From NCBI RefSeq assembly GCF_002934665.1, contig NZ_NIRS01000007.1:295562-359561 (forward strand): a DNA stretch of 64,000 bases, written 5' to 3'. Position numbers and translations under genes: made by a program. The notes under the pieces are model-generated. The model had not been told where the DNA came from, did no database searches, and saw only the letters and a list, made by a program, of their open reading frames with translations. Of the stretch, positions 1 to 8,587 are shown piece after piece (within the stretch, counting starts at the first letter, position 1; each line of letters begins with the position of its first letter). This stretch comes from Pseudomonas laurylsulfatiphila (GTDB lineage Bacteria > Pseudomonadota > Gammaproteobacteria > Pseudomonadales > Pseudomonadaceae).

Positions 1-867
1 GTCTTCGACGATGTGGAAGCCGTGGCGGTGGCTCAGTTCCAGCAAGCGGTAGACCTGGGCCGGGGTGAACGAGTGGCCGGTGGGGTTATGCAGTGTACTG
101 TTGGTCATGTACAGCACGGGTTTGTGGGCGATCAGCAGTTGCTCGAGCGCGTCGAGGTCCATGCCGTCGCAGTCCCGGGCGATGGTGATGACTTTGGCCC
201 CGTGCAGCGCCAGGTTGGCGTGCATGTTGAAGTAGCAGGGGTCGTCGAGCAGTACGGTGTCGCCGGGTTTGACCAGCAGGCGCATCAGCAGGTCGATGGC
301 CTGCATGGTGTTGGCGGTGGTGATGATCTGGTCCACCGGCGCTTCGATGCCGAAGGTCGCCAGTTTGACCCGCAAGGCCTGGCGCAACGGCACGTAACCG
401 CCGGCCACACCGTACTCGCCCATGCGCAACGAGGTTGCTCGCAGGGTGCCGCGCACGGCTTTCTGCAATTCTTCGGCGGGTAGCCACGAGGTTGGCAGAA
501 AACCGCAGCCGGGGCGCAGTGCGCCATTGTCCAGCAGCAGTGCGCGACGAATCACGCTGAGGGTGTCCTGGGGTTGCAGGTCCGGGCCGGTGCCACTTTT
601 CAGCGCAGCTTCGGAGCGATGCACGTAATGCCCCGAGCCCTGGCGCGACACCACCAGCCCCTTGGCGCGCAAGCGGTCCAGCGCATCCACCACCGTAGAC
701 TTGCCCACGTTCATCAAGTCGGAGAGTTCGCGAATCGGCGGCAGCTTGGCGCCGTGGGGCAGGCCACCGGTACTGATCGCCTGGGTCAGCTGATCGACGA
801 TCTGCTGCACCAGCGGCGCGCCGGGCTGGAATTCAATGGCTTTGATGACTGCACGTTGAACCTGCAT
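1..867 (-). CDS. MocR-type GntR/aminotransferase regulator, N-terminal part (cut by left edge)
   Basis: Partial gene: 289 codons stay open from the ATG at 867 to the left edge. Residues about 8-75 form a GntR winged helix (LPPIRELSDLMNVGKST, then a RQGSGHYV wing). From about residue 95 the protein reads as a fold type I aminotransferase domain, with HNPTG at 260-264 as part of the cofactor pocket; the PLP lysine would lie beyond the edge. MocR proteins are PLP-sensing DNA-binding regulators that usually control a divergent neighbour. Here that is the MFS gene at 1018, across a 150-bp gap holding an inverted repeat. Inference: it controls the adjacent biosynthetic-looking operon. Confidence 0.9.
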   Translation of the reverse strand, partial: MQVQRAVIKAIEFQPGAPLVQQIVDQLTQAISTGGLPHGAKLPPIRELSDLMNVGKSTVVDALDRLRAKGLVVSRQGSGHYVHRSEAALKSGTGPDLQPQDTLSVIRRALLLDNGALRPGCGFLPTSWLPAEELQKAVRGTLRATSLRMGEYGVAGGYVPLRQALRVKLATFGIEAPVDQIITTANTMQAIDLLMRLLVKPGDTVLLDDPCYFNMHANLALHGAKVITIARDCDGMDLDALEQLLIAHKPVLYMTNSTLHNPTGHSFTPAQVYRLLELSHRHGFHIVED

Positions 868-890
868 TTTACTGGTCTCTCCGGCAGTAA

Positions 891-914
891 AGTTCGTTGG
901 ATTCTATACGAACT
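891..914. promoter_or_regulatory. Inverted repeat, candidate MocR operator
   Basis: AGTTCGT at 891-897 and ACGAACT at 908-914 are a perfect 7-bp inverted repeat with a 10-bp spacer, midway between the divergent MocR and MFS genes. Size and position fit a dimeric GntR-type operator. Binding is inferred. Confidence 0.5.
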
Positions 915-1017
915 TGCCCTGATCAGGACAAGCCTCTCTCTCTACCATGCCCTTACAGACTTTTCTGAATGTCGGCCTTGGTTGGCGGGCGTTCATCCGG
1001 TTCCTGAGGTGCGCTGC

Positions 1018-2118
1018 ATGAGTGTCGAAACAACGGTCGCGGTGGCCAAGCCGGTCATTAACCTGCGGTTATTCACGATCCGGATCATCACGGCTGTTTC
1101 GCTGTTTGCGGTGCTGGGCAAGGCCAACGTTTGGCTCGACACGGCCACCAACAGCATCCTGGCCCTTGGATATCGTGCCTTGTTGCTGTTGTTGCCCCTG
1201 ACTTTATTGGTGCTTGGGCGCCGCTCCCTGAGCGTCACGCTGCTGTGTGCCGGCCTTGGCCTGGTGCTGCTGGCGCTGACCAGCAATCAAGGCATGGTGA
1301 TGTTTGCCGCCGCACTCTTTGCCTACGGCATTGCCATTGCCGGTTACCTGATCAAGAGCGAAGCGGCCCAGACCAAGGAAGGCGCGGCCTACAACCGCGT
1401 CGCCATGAACATGGGCAGCCTGATGGCCGGTTTGATCCTGCTGTCGCCACTGCTCACGCCAACGATGTTTTTCCTCGGTGCGGCGGCGTTCGTGTTGCTG
1501 TGCCTGCCGATCGCCCTCGGCGCGACCTTCACCACCGAACCGGTGCTGGCCCGTCCAGCCAGCCAGGTCGGCAGCAGTTGGGGCAACAAACTGCCGTGGG
1601 TGATCGCCGGGATCATCATGGGCATCAAGCTGTTCGGAGTGTTCTCGATCCTGCCACAGGCGATCCTGCTCAAGACCGGCGAGCTGCCGGCCTGGTACGG
1701 CCTGATGCTGATCCTCAACAGCGCCGTGGTGGTCTTCGCCCAGGTGCCGGTGATGAAGCTGATCGAGCGCACCGGGCGCTTCAAGGTCGTGGCGGTGATC
1801 GGGATCATCGTCGGCGGCTTTGCCGTGCTGTCTTCGCCAGCCGCGTTCCACGTCGAAACCCTTGCCGGGGCGCTGATCTGGGTGGCGTTGCTGTCGATCG
1901 CCGAATGCGCCTTCAGCTACCTCGATTACTTCTCGGTCAAGCAAAACAACATGTTCGTCAAGGAAGTGTCCCTGGGTGTGGGGGCCGGGCTGACCGTGTT
2001 GATCATGCGAGTAGTGCCGGCGCCGGACAACGCGCTGGTCCTCGCCGCCATCGGCGCCGGCGGGATCCTGGCCTGGTACTGGCTCAACCGTAAATCCAAT
2101 GCGTCGTTGCATGACTGA
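1018..2118 (+). CDS. MFS-type membrane transporter
   Basis: A 366-residue integral membrane protein with a dozen or so hydrophobic stretches and short charged loops, consistent with the major facilitator superfamily. The ATG at 1018 is preceded by GAGG about 8 nt upstream; upstream in-frame starts would cross the divergent promoter. There is a central loop with LIKSEAAQTKEGAAYNR and a second half starting near KLPWVIAGIIMG. It is the first gene of a four-gene run (ATP-grasp ligase, RidA, cupin) facing a MocR regulator. Inference: exporter, and perhaps self-resistance, for the product of the neighbouring genes. The substrate cannot be read from the sequence. Confidence 0.8.
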   Translation: MSVETTVAVAKPVINLRLFTIRIITAVSLFAVLGKANVWLDTATNSILALGYRALLLLLPLTLLVLGRRSLSVTLLCAGLGLVLLALTSNQGMVMFAAALFAYGIAIAGYLIKSEAAQTKEGAAYNRVAMNMGSLMAGLILLSPLLTPTMFFLGAAAFVLLCLPIALGATFTTEPVLARPASQVGSSWGNKLPWVIAGIIMGIKLFGVFSILPQAILLKTGELPAWYGLMLILNSAVVVFAQVPVMKLIERTGRFKVVAVIGIIVGGFAVLSSPAAFHVETLAGALIWVALLSIAECAFSYLDYFSVKQNNMFVKEVSLGVGAGLTVLIMRVVPAPDNALVLAAIGAGGILAWYWLNRKSNASLHD

Positions 2119-2160
2119 GTCAGCGCCGTTGCGGTTTTCACTTTGCAGGTCGGGGGCATT

Positions 2161-3441
2161 ATGAATACGACTTCATGCGTGGTAGTGGTCGGTTACAACG
2201 GCAATCGGGTTCACGACATCCAGAAATTGCGCGAGCTGTGCAAGTCGCTCTACAACGCCAGGCTCATCCTGCTGGTCGAGAAGATTCAGCCCCATGACGA
2301 CCAGGTGGCCGATCACGTCTGCAGCACTTCGCTGGCCGAGAAAGACGTGGCGGCGTCCCTTGAACTGGTGGTGGGGTGCCTGAATGCCGACAGCTGGAAG
2401 CTGATCGGCGTGCTGCCGTTCTCCGATCGCGGCGTGCTGCTCGGTGCCGCGCTGGCCAGTCACTTCGGCCTGCCGGGTATCACCCGGGACGAAGCGCGGG
2501 CGGGCCTGGACAAGCAGATCTTTCGCAGGCTTGAAGCAACTGCCAGCACCTCCCCTGAAGAATACCGGCCGGTGTTTTCCGTGCGGGTCGACAGCCTGCC
2601 GGAACTGCGCCAACGCGTCGTCGAACTGGGCGGCAAGGCCTTCATCAAGCCGGCCTGCGAAGGGGCGAGCCGAGGCTGTCGCGTGATCCATCACCCTTCG
2701 GAGTGCGATGACGCCTGGCTCGCCCTCAAGCCCTACCGCGAAGGCGGCATCGTCCTTGAAGAGCTGGTGCAGAACGCCCGCGAATACAGCTGGGACTGCG
2801 TGGCCGGCAGCACTTGGGTGACTGAAAAAACCACCACCGAAGGCGCCTACCGCGCAGAGATCCAGCAAGTCGTCCCCGCACCGCTGCCGGCTGAGGTCCA
2901 GGCACGCTTGATGGCAGCCGGTCGGCATATGGCGGGTCTGGTGTCCCGGGACAACGGTGCCTGGCACAACGAAGTGTTCCTGCGCCGCGACAACCTGACC
3001 AGCGCCGTGGAAACCAACATGCGCCCCGGCGGCATGCACATCTGGGACCTGGCCAAGCGCGCCTTCGTCAATTTCGATCCGTGGGAACGCTGGGTGCGCT
3101 GGGCGGTGGAGGGCAAGACCGAGCAGCATGAGCCAGTGGCTCGCGGCTACTGCGGCATTCGCCTGCTCAGGGCGCCGGCCGGCGGCATCCTGCGGGCAAC
3201 GCCAGACATCGAGGCTCTGGCCCGCGCACTGCGCATCGACCTGGTGGAAGGGCAGTACGCCAAGCGGATTGGCGACTCGGTCAGCGCGTTGGTCAAAGAC
3301 AACTTCTCATTCATCGGCCAAATCGTGTTGTTCAACGAACACTACGGGCAACTGAGCAACGACCTGTTGCGTCTGGCCGAGTCGATTGAGTCACGCATTG
3401 TGGTGACTTGCCTGGCACCGGCCACCCGCGCCGTGTGCTGA
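2161..3441 (+). CDS. ATP-grasp domain ligase (carboxylate-amine ligase type)
   Basis: 426 residues. An N-terminal pre-ATP-grasp domain (VVVVGYNGNR) is followed by the ATP-binding lobe FIKPACEGASRGC near 160-172, the hinge IVLEELVQNAREYS near 197-210, and the metal-binding set NEVF (E271) and ETNMRPGG (E284, N286), which is the classical E/E-x-N arrangement. Family members join a carboxylate, activated as acyl phosphate, to an amine, thiol or sugar; many make dipeptides in antibiotic pathways. The ATG at 2161 is used, 42 bp after the transporter. With a transporter, RidA and oxidative genes around it, a peptide-bond-forming role in a small natural product is plausible but inferred. Confidence 0.85.
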   Translation: MNTTSCVVVVGYNGNRVHDIQKLRELCKSLYNARLILLVEKIQPHDDQVADHVCSTSLAEKDVAASLELVVGCLNADSWKLIGVLPFSDRGVLLGAALASHFGLPGITRDEARAGLDKQIFRRLEATASTSPEEYRPVFSVRVDSLPELRQRVVELGGKAFIKPACEGASRGCRVIHHPSECDDAWLALKPYREGGIVLEELVQNAREYSWDCVAGSTWVTEKTTTEGAYRAEIQQVVPAPLPAEVQARLMAAGRHMAGLVSRDNGAWHNEVFLRRDNLTSAVETNMRPGGMHIWDLAKRAFVNFDPWERWVRWAVEGKTEQHEPVARGYCGIRLLRAPAGGILRATPDIEALARALRIDLVEGQYAKRIGDSVSALVKDNFSFIGQIVLFNEHYGQLSNDLLRLAESIESRIVVTCLAPATRAVC

Positions 3442-3489
3442 GCCCGCAAGCACCCGTTTTTTGCATTACTGATTAAGAGGGTTCGATCA

Positions 3490-3984
3490 ATGATCCAGCA
3501 CATGACCTGCGATGAACGCTTCATCGCCCTGGCCAAAGAGTTTGGCTATGACATCTACGGCGAAAACACCGCAGGCGGGCATTACGCGCCGCTGATCCGT
3601 CATCACGATGAGCTGTACATCAGCGGCCTGGTGCCACGCATGAACGGCAAGATCCATTACCCCGGCCGCGTCGGGCTGGACCTCAGCATGGCCGATGCGC
3701 AAGCAGCCGCCAGCATCAGTGCGATGCGCGGATTGGCGTTGATCGTCGATGCCATCGGTTCGCTGGACAAGATCAAGTCATTGATCCGGGTAACGGTCTA
3801 TGTGAAGTCCACGGCGGATTTTATCGACTTGAGCGAAGTGGCCAACGGCGCCTCGGATGTGTTCAGCCACGTGTTGGGCGATGCCGGTAAACATACGCGC
3901 ACTACAGTAGGTGTTTATCAACTACCGAAGAACGCCGCGATAGAAGTGGACATGATTGCCGCCTTGCGTCCATCGGTTTTGTAA
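3490..3984 (+). CDS. RidA/YjgF/Rid family protein
   Basis: 164 residues; the Rid core covers about residues 35-160, with an N-terminal extension of some 30 residues compared with RidA (about 128). The core shows LYISGLVPR, VYVKSTADF and TRTTVGVYQLPKNAAIEVDMIAA; Arg137 lies where RidA carries its catalytic arginine. RidA hydrolyses reactive enamine/imine intermediates made by PLP enzymes; other members act in specialised pathways. AAGAGGG is spaced 8 nt from the ATG. In this cluster, with an aminotransferase and an aminomutase-like enzyme downstream, it may remove or reshape an imine intermediate. Confidence 0.88.
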   Translation: MIQHMTCDERFIALAKEFGYDIYGENTAGGHYAPLIRHHDELYISGLVPRMNGKIHYPGRVGLDLSMADAQAAASISAMRGLALIVDAIGSLDKIKSLIRVTVYVKSTADFIDLSEVANGASDVFSHVLGDAGKHTRTTVGVYQLPKNAAIEVDMIAALRPSVL

Positions 3985-4067
3985 ATTACCTCCAGACTTT
4001 ACAGCGCTGAACCTATAACTTAAGGTTTAGCGCTAAAGTGTGGGAAATAAAAAGAAAGGACGTGCGA

Positions 4068-4553
4068 ATGGATAACTTTCAAGGTGCGTTTTTTTCATAT
4101 AAGGACTTTCGTCAGAGCCTGCATCATCGACAGCAAAGTGCCAAGGTGTGGAAAGGCACCGAACTGGCGGGTTTGCGTCAGACCCTCGAAGCCAGCGACG
4201 TTGATATTGTCGCGTTGGCTCACGACAAGAGCATTGACGGCTGTGCAGTGACGCCCGGGATGGCGATCGCCATGCAATGGCTGAACCCCGGTGTGACGCT
4301 CAACGGTCATGCCCATTCCTGGTGGCATCTGTTCGTTATCCAGTGTGGCAGCGGCGTGCTGACCCTCGGCGATGCCGATGAGGTCAGCGTCAGCAGCGGC
4401 GACGTGCTGCTGGTGCCGGCCTGGACGCGGCATGGCTTCGTCAACACCAGCAAACACGAGCCTCTGGCGATGCTGAACATGAGCAACATGCCACAAATGG
4501 CACTGCTGTCGAACTTTGCCGACAGCCATGGCCTGATTACCACCCAGCCGTAA
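4068..4553 (+). CDS. Cupin-domain protein
   Basis: 161 residues with one cupin fold: motif 1 is NGHAHSWWHLFVIQCGSG and motif 2 GDVLLVPAWTRHGFVN. The usual motif 1 glutamate is not obvious, so the metal site may be His-based or degenerate. AAAGGA sits 7-8 nt before the ATG at 4068; an alternative GTG at 4038 has no ribosome site. Cupins of this kind are small metal enzymes (isomerases, dioxygenases) or ligand sensors. It is the last gene before the REP hairpin at 4576, so probably the end of the first operon. Exact reaction unknown. Confidence 0.75.
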   Translation: MDNFQGAFFSYKDFRQSLHHRQQSAKVWKGTELAGLRQTLEASDVDIVALAHDKSIDGCAVTPGMAIAMQWLNPGVTLNGHAHSWWHLFVIQCGSGVLTLGDADEVSVSSGDVLLVPAWTRHGFVNTSKHEPLAMLNMSNMPQMALLSNFADSHGLITTQP

Positions 4554-4575
4554 TTTCCCCACCACCGCTTTTCGT

Positions 4576-4635
4576 AGGAGCCGGCTTGCCGGCGATAGCG
4601 ACCTTGAGATCGCCATCGCCGGCAAGCCGGCTCCT
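4576..4635. repeat. REP doublet (GGC-TTGCC class), possible terminator
   Basis: AGGAGCCGGCTTGCCGGCGAT and its inverted partner face each other across about 18 nt and are followed on the + strand by a T-rich run. The structure can act as a terminator between the cupin and GST genes. Confidence 0.8.
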
Positions 4636-4818
4636 GTGTTTTTTGTATCCGTCGAAACACGCTCCCGAGCCCGCTTTTTGCCTGCGTGTTTACCCACGTA
4701 AACAAACTTTCTGTATCGATTGAAACGGACAAATTCTGTATCTATTCAGCCTGCATTCAACTAACTACGATCACTTCCAATGCACGTTAATCCCTGCAGT
4801 CAGTGAATGGAGTGCTCT

Positions 4819-5463
4819 ATGGAAAACAGGAAGCTCAAACTGTATGTCGGCGCCGATCATGTCAGCGCTTTTGCGATGTCGGCTTTTGTCGCGCTCAAGG
4901 AAAAGCAACTTTCATTTGAACTTGTCACGGTTGATCTGAAATCACGCGAAAACTATAGGGCGAGTTATCGCGATCTTTCGCTGACCTGCAAAATTCCAAC
5001 CTTAGTTCACGACGATTTTGCCTTGTCGGAATCCTCGGTGATTGCCGAGTACCTCGATGAACTTTGCCCTGGGCATAAAAAACTCTATCCACAGGGCCTA
5101 CAGCAGCGCGCCCGCGCCCGTCAATTGCAGGCCTGGTTGCGCAGTGACTTGCTGGTGGTGCGCAAGGAGCGCCCGTTTGACCTGGTGTACTTCGGCAAGA
5201 AAAACACTGCGCTGTCCGATGAGGCCCAAGCCGCCGTCGAGCGCCTGTTGTTCGTCGCCGACCATTTGCTGGAGGAGGGCGCCGAGCATCTGTTCGGTGA
5301 CTGGAGCATTGCCGACACCGACCTGGCAATCATGCTCAACCGCCTGGTTGCCAACGGTGATTCGGTGCCGGCACGGCTCCAAGCTTATGTGCGTCGCCAG
5401 TGGGACCGCGACAGCGTCCGGGCGTGGATGGACATAGAGCGCAAAGCGCCGGCCATCGCCTAA
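4819..5463 (+). CDS. yfcF: Glutathione S-transferase, YfcF type
   Basis: 214 residues. An N-terminal thioredoxin-like GST domain (KIPTLVHDDFALSESSVIAEYL holds the cis-Pro and the ESS glutathione-binding motif) and an all-helical C-terminal domain (ARQLQAWLRSDL, FGDWSIADTDLAIMLNRL). Layout and motifs match E. coli YfcF, a GST with peroxidase activity, over the full length. GGAG lies 6 nt before the ATG at 4819, which is preferred to the in-frame ATG at 4807. First gene of the second operon; KamA follows after 32 bp. It may serve detoxification or a glutathione-dependent step in the pathway. Confidence 0.85.
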   Translation: MENRKLKLYVGADHVSAFAMSAFVALKEKQLSFELVTVDLKSRENYRASYRDLSLTCKIPTLVHDDFALSESSVIAEYLDELCPGHKKLYPQGLQQRARARQLQAWLRSDLLVVRKERPFDLVYFGKKNTALSDEAQAAVERLLFVADHLLEEGAEHLFGDWSIADTDLAIMLNRLVANGDSVPARLQAYVRRQWDRDSVRAWMDIERKAPAIA

Positions 5464-5495
5464 CAACACTCAGGGCAACCACCAGGAGCGCGGCC

Positions 5496-6836
5496 ATGCA
5501 AGGACTGTCGGAGCACGAACGCTACAAACCCTATAACTCACGCACCATCCGCGACACACCTTACTGGCACAAGCTGACGCCGGCGTTGCAGGAGGCCATG
5601 ACCGTCGTGGCCCGGGTCATGCCGTTTCGCACCAACGACTATGTGCTGGGCACGCTGATCGACTGGAACAACATTCCGGACGATCCGGTTTTCCGCATGA
5701 CCTTCCCCCACAAGGACATGTTGCTGCCAGAGGAATATGCCTCGCTCAAGCAACTGATCGAGCTGGATGACAGCGCGGCGATCAAGCGCCGGATCGAGGC
5801 GATCTGGCTGCGCATGAACCCGCATCCGGCCGGACAGTTGACCCACAACGGCGTCACCCTCAATGGCAAAGTCCTGCCGGGCATCCAGCACAAGTACCGC
5901 GAGACCGTGCTGTTTTTCCCCGGTGCCGGTCAGACCTGTCACGCGTACTGCACCTTCTGTTTCCGCTGGGCGCAGTTCATCGGCGAGGAAGAACTCAAGT
6001 TCAACGCTCGCGAGTCCCAGGAGCTGGTCAGTTACCTGCGGGTGCATACCGAAGTCACGGATGTGCTGATTACCGGCGGCGACCCGATGATCATGAACAC
6101 CCGCTCGCTGGCCGGATACATCGAGCCGCTGCTGCAATTGCCACACCTCAAGAGCATCCGCATCGGCACCAAATCGGTGGCGTACTGGCCGCAGCGTTTT
6201 GTCAGCGACAAGGATGCGCCCGAGCTGCTGGCGCTGTTCCAGCGCATCGTCGCGGCGGGTAAAAACCTGTCGATCATGGGCCACTACAACCACCCGGTGG
6301 AGATCCGCCAGGCCATTGCCCGCCAGGCCGTCGAGCGCATCCGCTCGACGGGCGCGACGCTGCGCATGCAGGCGCCGGTGATCCGCCACATCAACGAAAG
6401 CCCCGCCGATTGGGCCGCGCTGTGGACCGAAGGCGTGCGGCTCGGGGCTGTGCCTTATTACATGTTCGTCGAGCGTGACACCGGCCCCAGCCACTACTTC
6501 GCGATGCCGCTGGCCCGGGCCTTCGAGATCTTCCAGGCGGCGTACCGCACGGTGTCGGGGCTTGCGCGAACGGTGCGCGGGCCGTCCATGAGCACCTTCT
6601 ACGGCAAGGTGTTGATCAACGGCATCGAGACCGTCGCCGGGGAAAAAGTCTTTGTCTTGCAGTTCCTCCAGGCACGCAATCCGCAATGGGTGTTGCGCAC
6701 GTTCTACGCGCGCTTCGATCCGCAGGTGACCTGGTTCGACGACTTGCAACCGGCCTTCGGCGAGCGCTCGTTTTTCTTTCAGACCGAGCTCGCCGCCGTG
6801 CCGGAATTGATACCGGTGTTGCTGGAAACGGCGTAG
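5496..6836 (+). CDS. KamA-family radical SAM protein (lysine 2,3-aminomutase-like, divergent)
   Basis: 446 residues. The radical SAM cluster motif is C148-x3-C152-x2-C155 (CHAYCTFC), followed by DVLITGGDPMI, the GGD/SAM motif of KamA enzymes. KamA aminomutases also bind PLP; the usual D-x-P-G-G-x-G-K lysine loop is replaced by RGPSMSTFYGK, with Lys371 as a candidate PLP lysine. Loss of the Asp/Pro/Gly/Gly residues suggests a substrate other than lysine. AGGAG lies upstream of the ATG at 5496. It is packed between GST and aminotransferase genes. Inference: a 2,3-aminomutase-type rearrangement giving a beta-amino acid, or a changed radical reaction. Confidence 0.85.
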   Translation: MQGLSEHERYKPYNSRTIRDTPYWHKLTPALQEAMTVVARVMPFRTNDYVLGTLIDWNNIPDDPVFRMTFPHKDMLLPEEYASLKQLIELDDSAAIKRRIEAIWLRMNPHPAGQLTHNGVTLNGKVLPGIQHKYRETVLFFPGAGQTCHAYCTFCFRWAQFIGEEELKFNARESQELVSYLRVHTEVTDVLITGGDPMIMNTRSLAGYIEPLLQLPHLKSIRIGTKSVAYWPQRFVSDKDAPELLALFQRIVAAGKNLSIMGHYNHPVEIRQAIARQAVERIRSTGATLRMQAPVIRHINESPADWAALWTEGVRLGAVPYYMFVERDTGPSHYFAMPLARAFEIFQAAYRTVSGLARTVRGPSMSTFYGKVLINGIETVAGEKVFVLQFLQARNPQWVLRTFYARFDPQVTWFDDLQPAFGERSFFFQTELAAVPELIPVLLETA

Positions 6837-6867
6837 GAACATTCATGAACAATGGGGAGATAGGGAG

Positions 6868-7740
6868 ATGAGCAGTATCCCGTTTGATCAGCGCGAGGGT
6901 GTTATCTGGCTCGACGGCGAGTTCGTCGAGTGGTCCCGGGCGCAGTTGCATGTACTGACCCATGGCCTGCATTACGCGAGCACCGTGTATGAAGGCGAGC
7001 GGGTCTACAACGGCAGGATCTTCAAGCTGCGCGAGCACAGCGAGCGGCTGTACCGCTCGGCGCACCTGATGGACTTTGCCATCCCCTATGAGCTGGCCGA
7101 ACTGGAGGCGGCGAGCCATGAACTGCTGCAACGCAACAAGGTGGTCGACGGTTATCTGCGCCCGGTGGCCTGGCGCGGCAGTGAAATGATCTCCACCTCG
7201 GCGCGCTTCAACCGTGTGCACCTGGCCATCGCCTGCTGGCAGTGGCCGAGCTATTTCGACCCGGCAGCGCGCATGGCCGGCATCCGCTTGAAAACCGCGA
7301 GCTGGCGCCGTCCACCACCCTGCAGCAGCCCGTTCGAGGCCAAGGCCTCCGGGCATTACCAGATCGCCACGCTGAGCAAGCACGACGCCGAGAACACGGG
7401 TTACCACGATGCGCTGATGCTCGACTGGCGCGGCCATGTCGCCGAAGCCACCAGCGCCAATGTGTTTTTCGTCAAAGGCCGGACGCTGCACACCCCGCTG
7501 CCGGATTGTTTTCTCAACGGCATTACCCGGCAAACCGTGATCGAACTGGCCAGGGCGCTGGATTATCAGGTGGTCGAGCGGACGATTTTGCCTACGGAAC
7601 TCGGCGACTTCGACGAGTGTTTTCTCACCGGCACCGCTGCCGAAATCACCCCGGTGCAGAGCATCGATGAGCGGCGATATCGACCGGGCGGGGCCTGCCG
7701 CGACTTCATTGCCGCTTACACCTCAACCGTAACCGCCTGA
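6868..7740 (+). CDS. Class IV PLP aminotransferase (branched-chain aminotransferase-like)
   Basis: 290 residues, the usual length for IlvE-like enzymes. HGLHYASTVYEGERVY opens the fold, the PLP lysine is K159 in FEAKASGHYQ (same number as in E. coli IlvE), EATSANVFFV binds phosphate, and GITRQTVIELA and TGTAAEITPV complete the class IV pattern. It swaps an amino group between a 2-oxo acid or beta-amino acid and glutamate. Family members include IlvE, D-amino acid transaminases and (R)-amine transaminases, so the substrate is open. It lies 31 bp after the KamA gene and 21 bp before the dioxygenase gene, clearly in one operon. Confidence 0.88.
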   Translation: MSSIPFDQREGVIWLDGEFVEWSRAQLHVLTHGLHYASTVYEGERVYNGRIFKLREHSERLYRSAHLMDFAIPYELAELEAASHELLQRNKVVDGYLRPVAWRGSEMISTSARFNRVHLAIACWQWPSYFDPAARMAGIRLKTASWRRPPPCSSPFEAKASGHYQIATLSKHDAENTGYHDALMLDWRGHVAEATSANVFFVKGRTLHTPLPDCFLNGITRQTVIELARALDYQVVERTILPTELGDFDECFLTGTAAEITPVQSIDERRYRPGGACRDFIAAYTSTVTA

Positions 7741-7761
7741 TCACCTGCCAGGAATCTCACC

Positions 7762-8520
7762 ATGTCAGATCAAGGGATTGTTGCGTCTCAACCTTACATT
7801 TCGCTCGGCCATCGTCATGAAGAGCTGTCGACGTTGGGCTGGACTGTGCTGACCCCGGAAGAATTTGCCGATGATGTCGTAGGCACCTTGCATGAGTTCG
7901 GTCCGATCATTCCGCAGTTCAACGGCCAGATGGCCTTTCCCATCACTCGCAAGCCAGGTTACGAAGACTTGCCGTATTCCCAGAGCATGAACGGCATTGG
8001 CCCGCACACCGAGGCGCCGGTGTACGGGCCGCCGCCGCGTTATCTGGCGTTGCATTGCCATAAGCAGGCGACGTGCGGGGGTGGGCACACCGGGCTGGTG
8101 GATGGTTACGCGTTCCTGCGCTCCCTGGAGCGCAGCGACCCACAGCTGCGTGAATGGCTGGATGACACGCCGGTAGAATTTGTCGCCACCGCCAAACCGG
8201 GCGAACCGGGCCAACGGCGGGTCAAGGAGTACATCCTCACGCCCACGGAGGATGGGGATATTTTCCGTTTCAGCTACAACCAGTTTCACTACGGCGATGT
8301 AAACCCGTCCAGGGAAGCTCTACAACAATCCCTGGTCGCCAACAGCACTTCGCCGCTGGCCAGGTTTGCCGCGCTCGGCGAGGCGTACTTCGTCGAGCAC
8401 AACATTCCGGTGCTGATTCCCGACGGATGCCTGCTGATTTGGGACAACTGGCGGATGATTCACGCCCGCAGTCGTTACACTGATCCGGCGCGCAACCTGA
8501 CCCGCTATTGGCTGGCCTGA
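7762..8520 (+). CDS. TauD/TfdA-type Fe(II)/2-oxoglutarate dioxygenase
   Basis: 252 residues. The iron triad is visible: H82-T-E84 in GPHTEAP, a variant H-x-D/E motif with Glu, and distal H234 in RMIHARSRY. The 2-oxoglutarate-binding arginine is in NLTRYWLA at the C-terminus. Enzymes with H-x-E in this superfamily include the clavaminate synthase and AsnO/SyrB2-related groups that hydroxylate free or carrier-bound amino acids. Inference: hydroxylation or desaturation of an amino-acid-derived intermediate. It sits between the aminotransferase and diiron oxygenase genes. Confidence 0.87.
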   Translation: MSDQGIVASQPYISLGHRHEELSTLGWTVLTPEEFADDVVGTLHEFGPIIPQFNGQMAFPITRKPGYEDLPYSQSMNGIGPHTEAPVYGPPPRYLALHCHKQATCGGGHTGLVDGYAFLRSLERSDPQLREWLDDTPVEFVATAKPGEPGQRRVKEYILTPTEDGDIFRFSYNQFHYGDVNPSREALQQSLVANSTSPLARFAALGEAYFVEHNIPVLIPDGCLLIWDNWRMIHARSRYTDPARNLTRYWLA

Positions 8521-8546
8521 TTTTTCCGGCGCCCTTCATTCTTTTG

Positions 8547-8568
8547 GCGTACCCCTTGGCGGGTACGC
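8547..8568. other. Intergenic stem-loop within the operon
   Basis: GCGTACC at 8547-8553 pairs perfectly with GGTACGC at 8562-8568 over an 8-nt loop. There is no T tract, so it is not a classical terminator. It may mark mRNA processing or partial polarity between the dioxygenase and diiron genes. Confidence 0.4.
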
Positions 8569-8587
8569 GTCTTACAGGTATCGCGTC

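Noticed and set aside
574..1017. N-terminal extension of the MFS gene back to 574
   Set aside because: It would run antisense through the MocR helix-turn-helix and the operator; the ATG at 1018 has a proper ribosome site and begins the hydrophobic protein.
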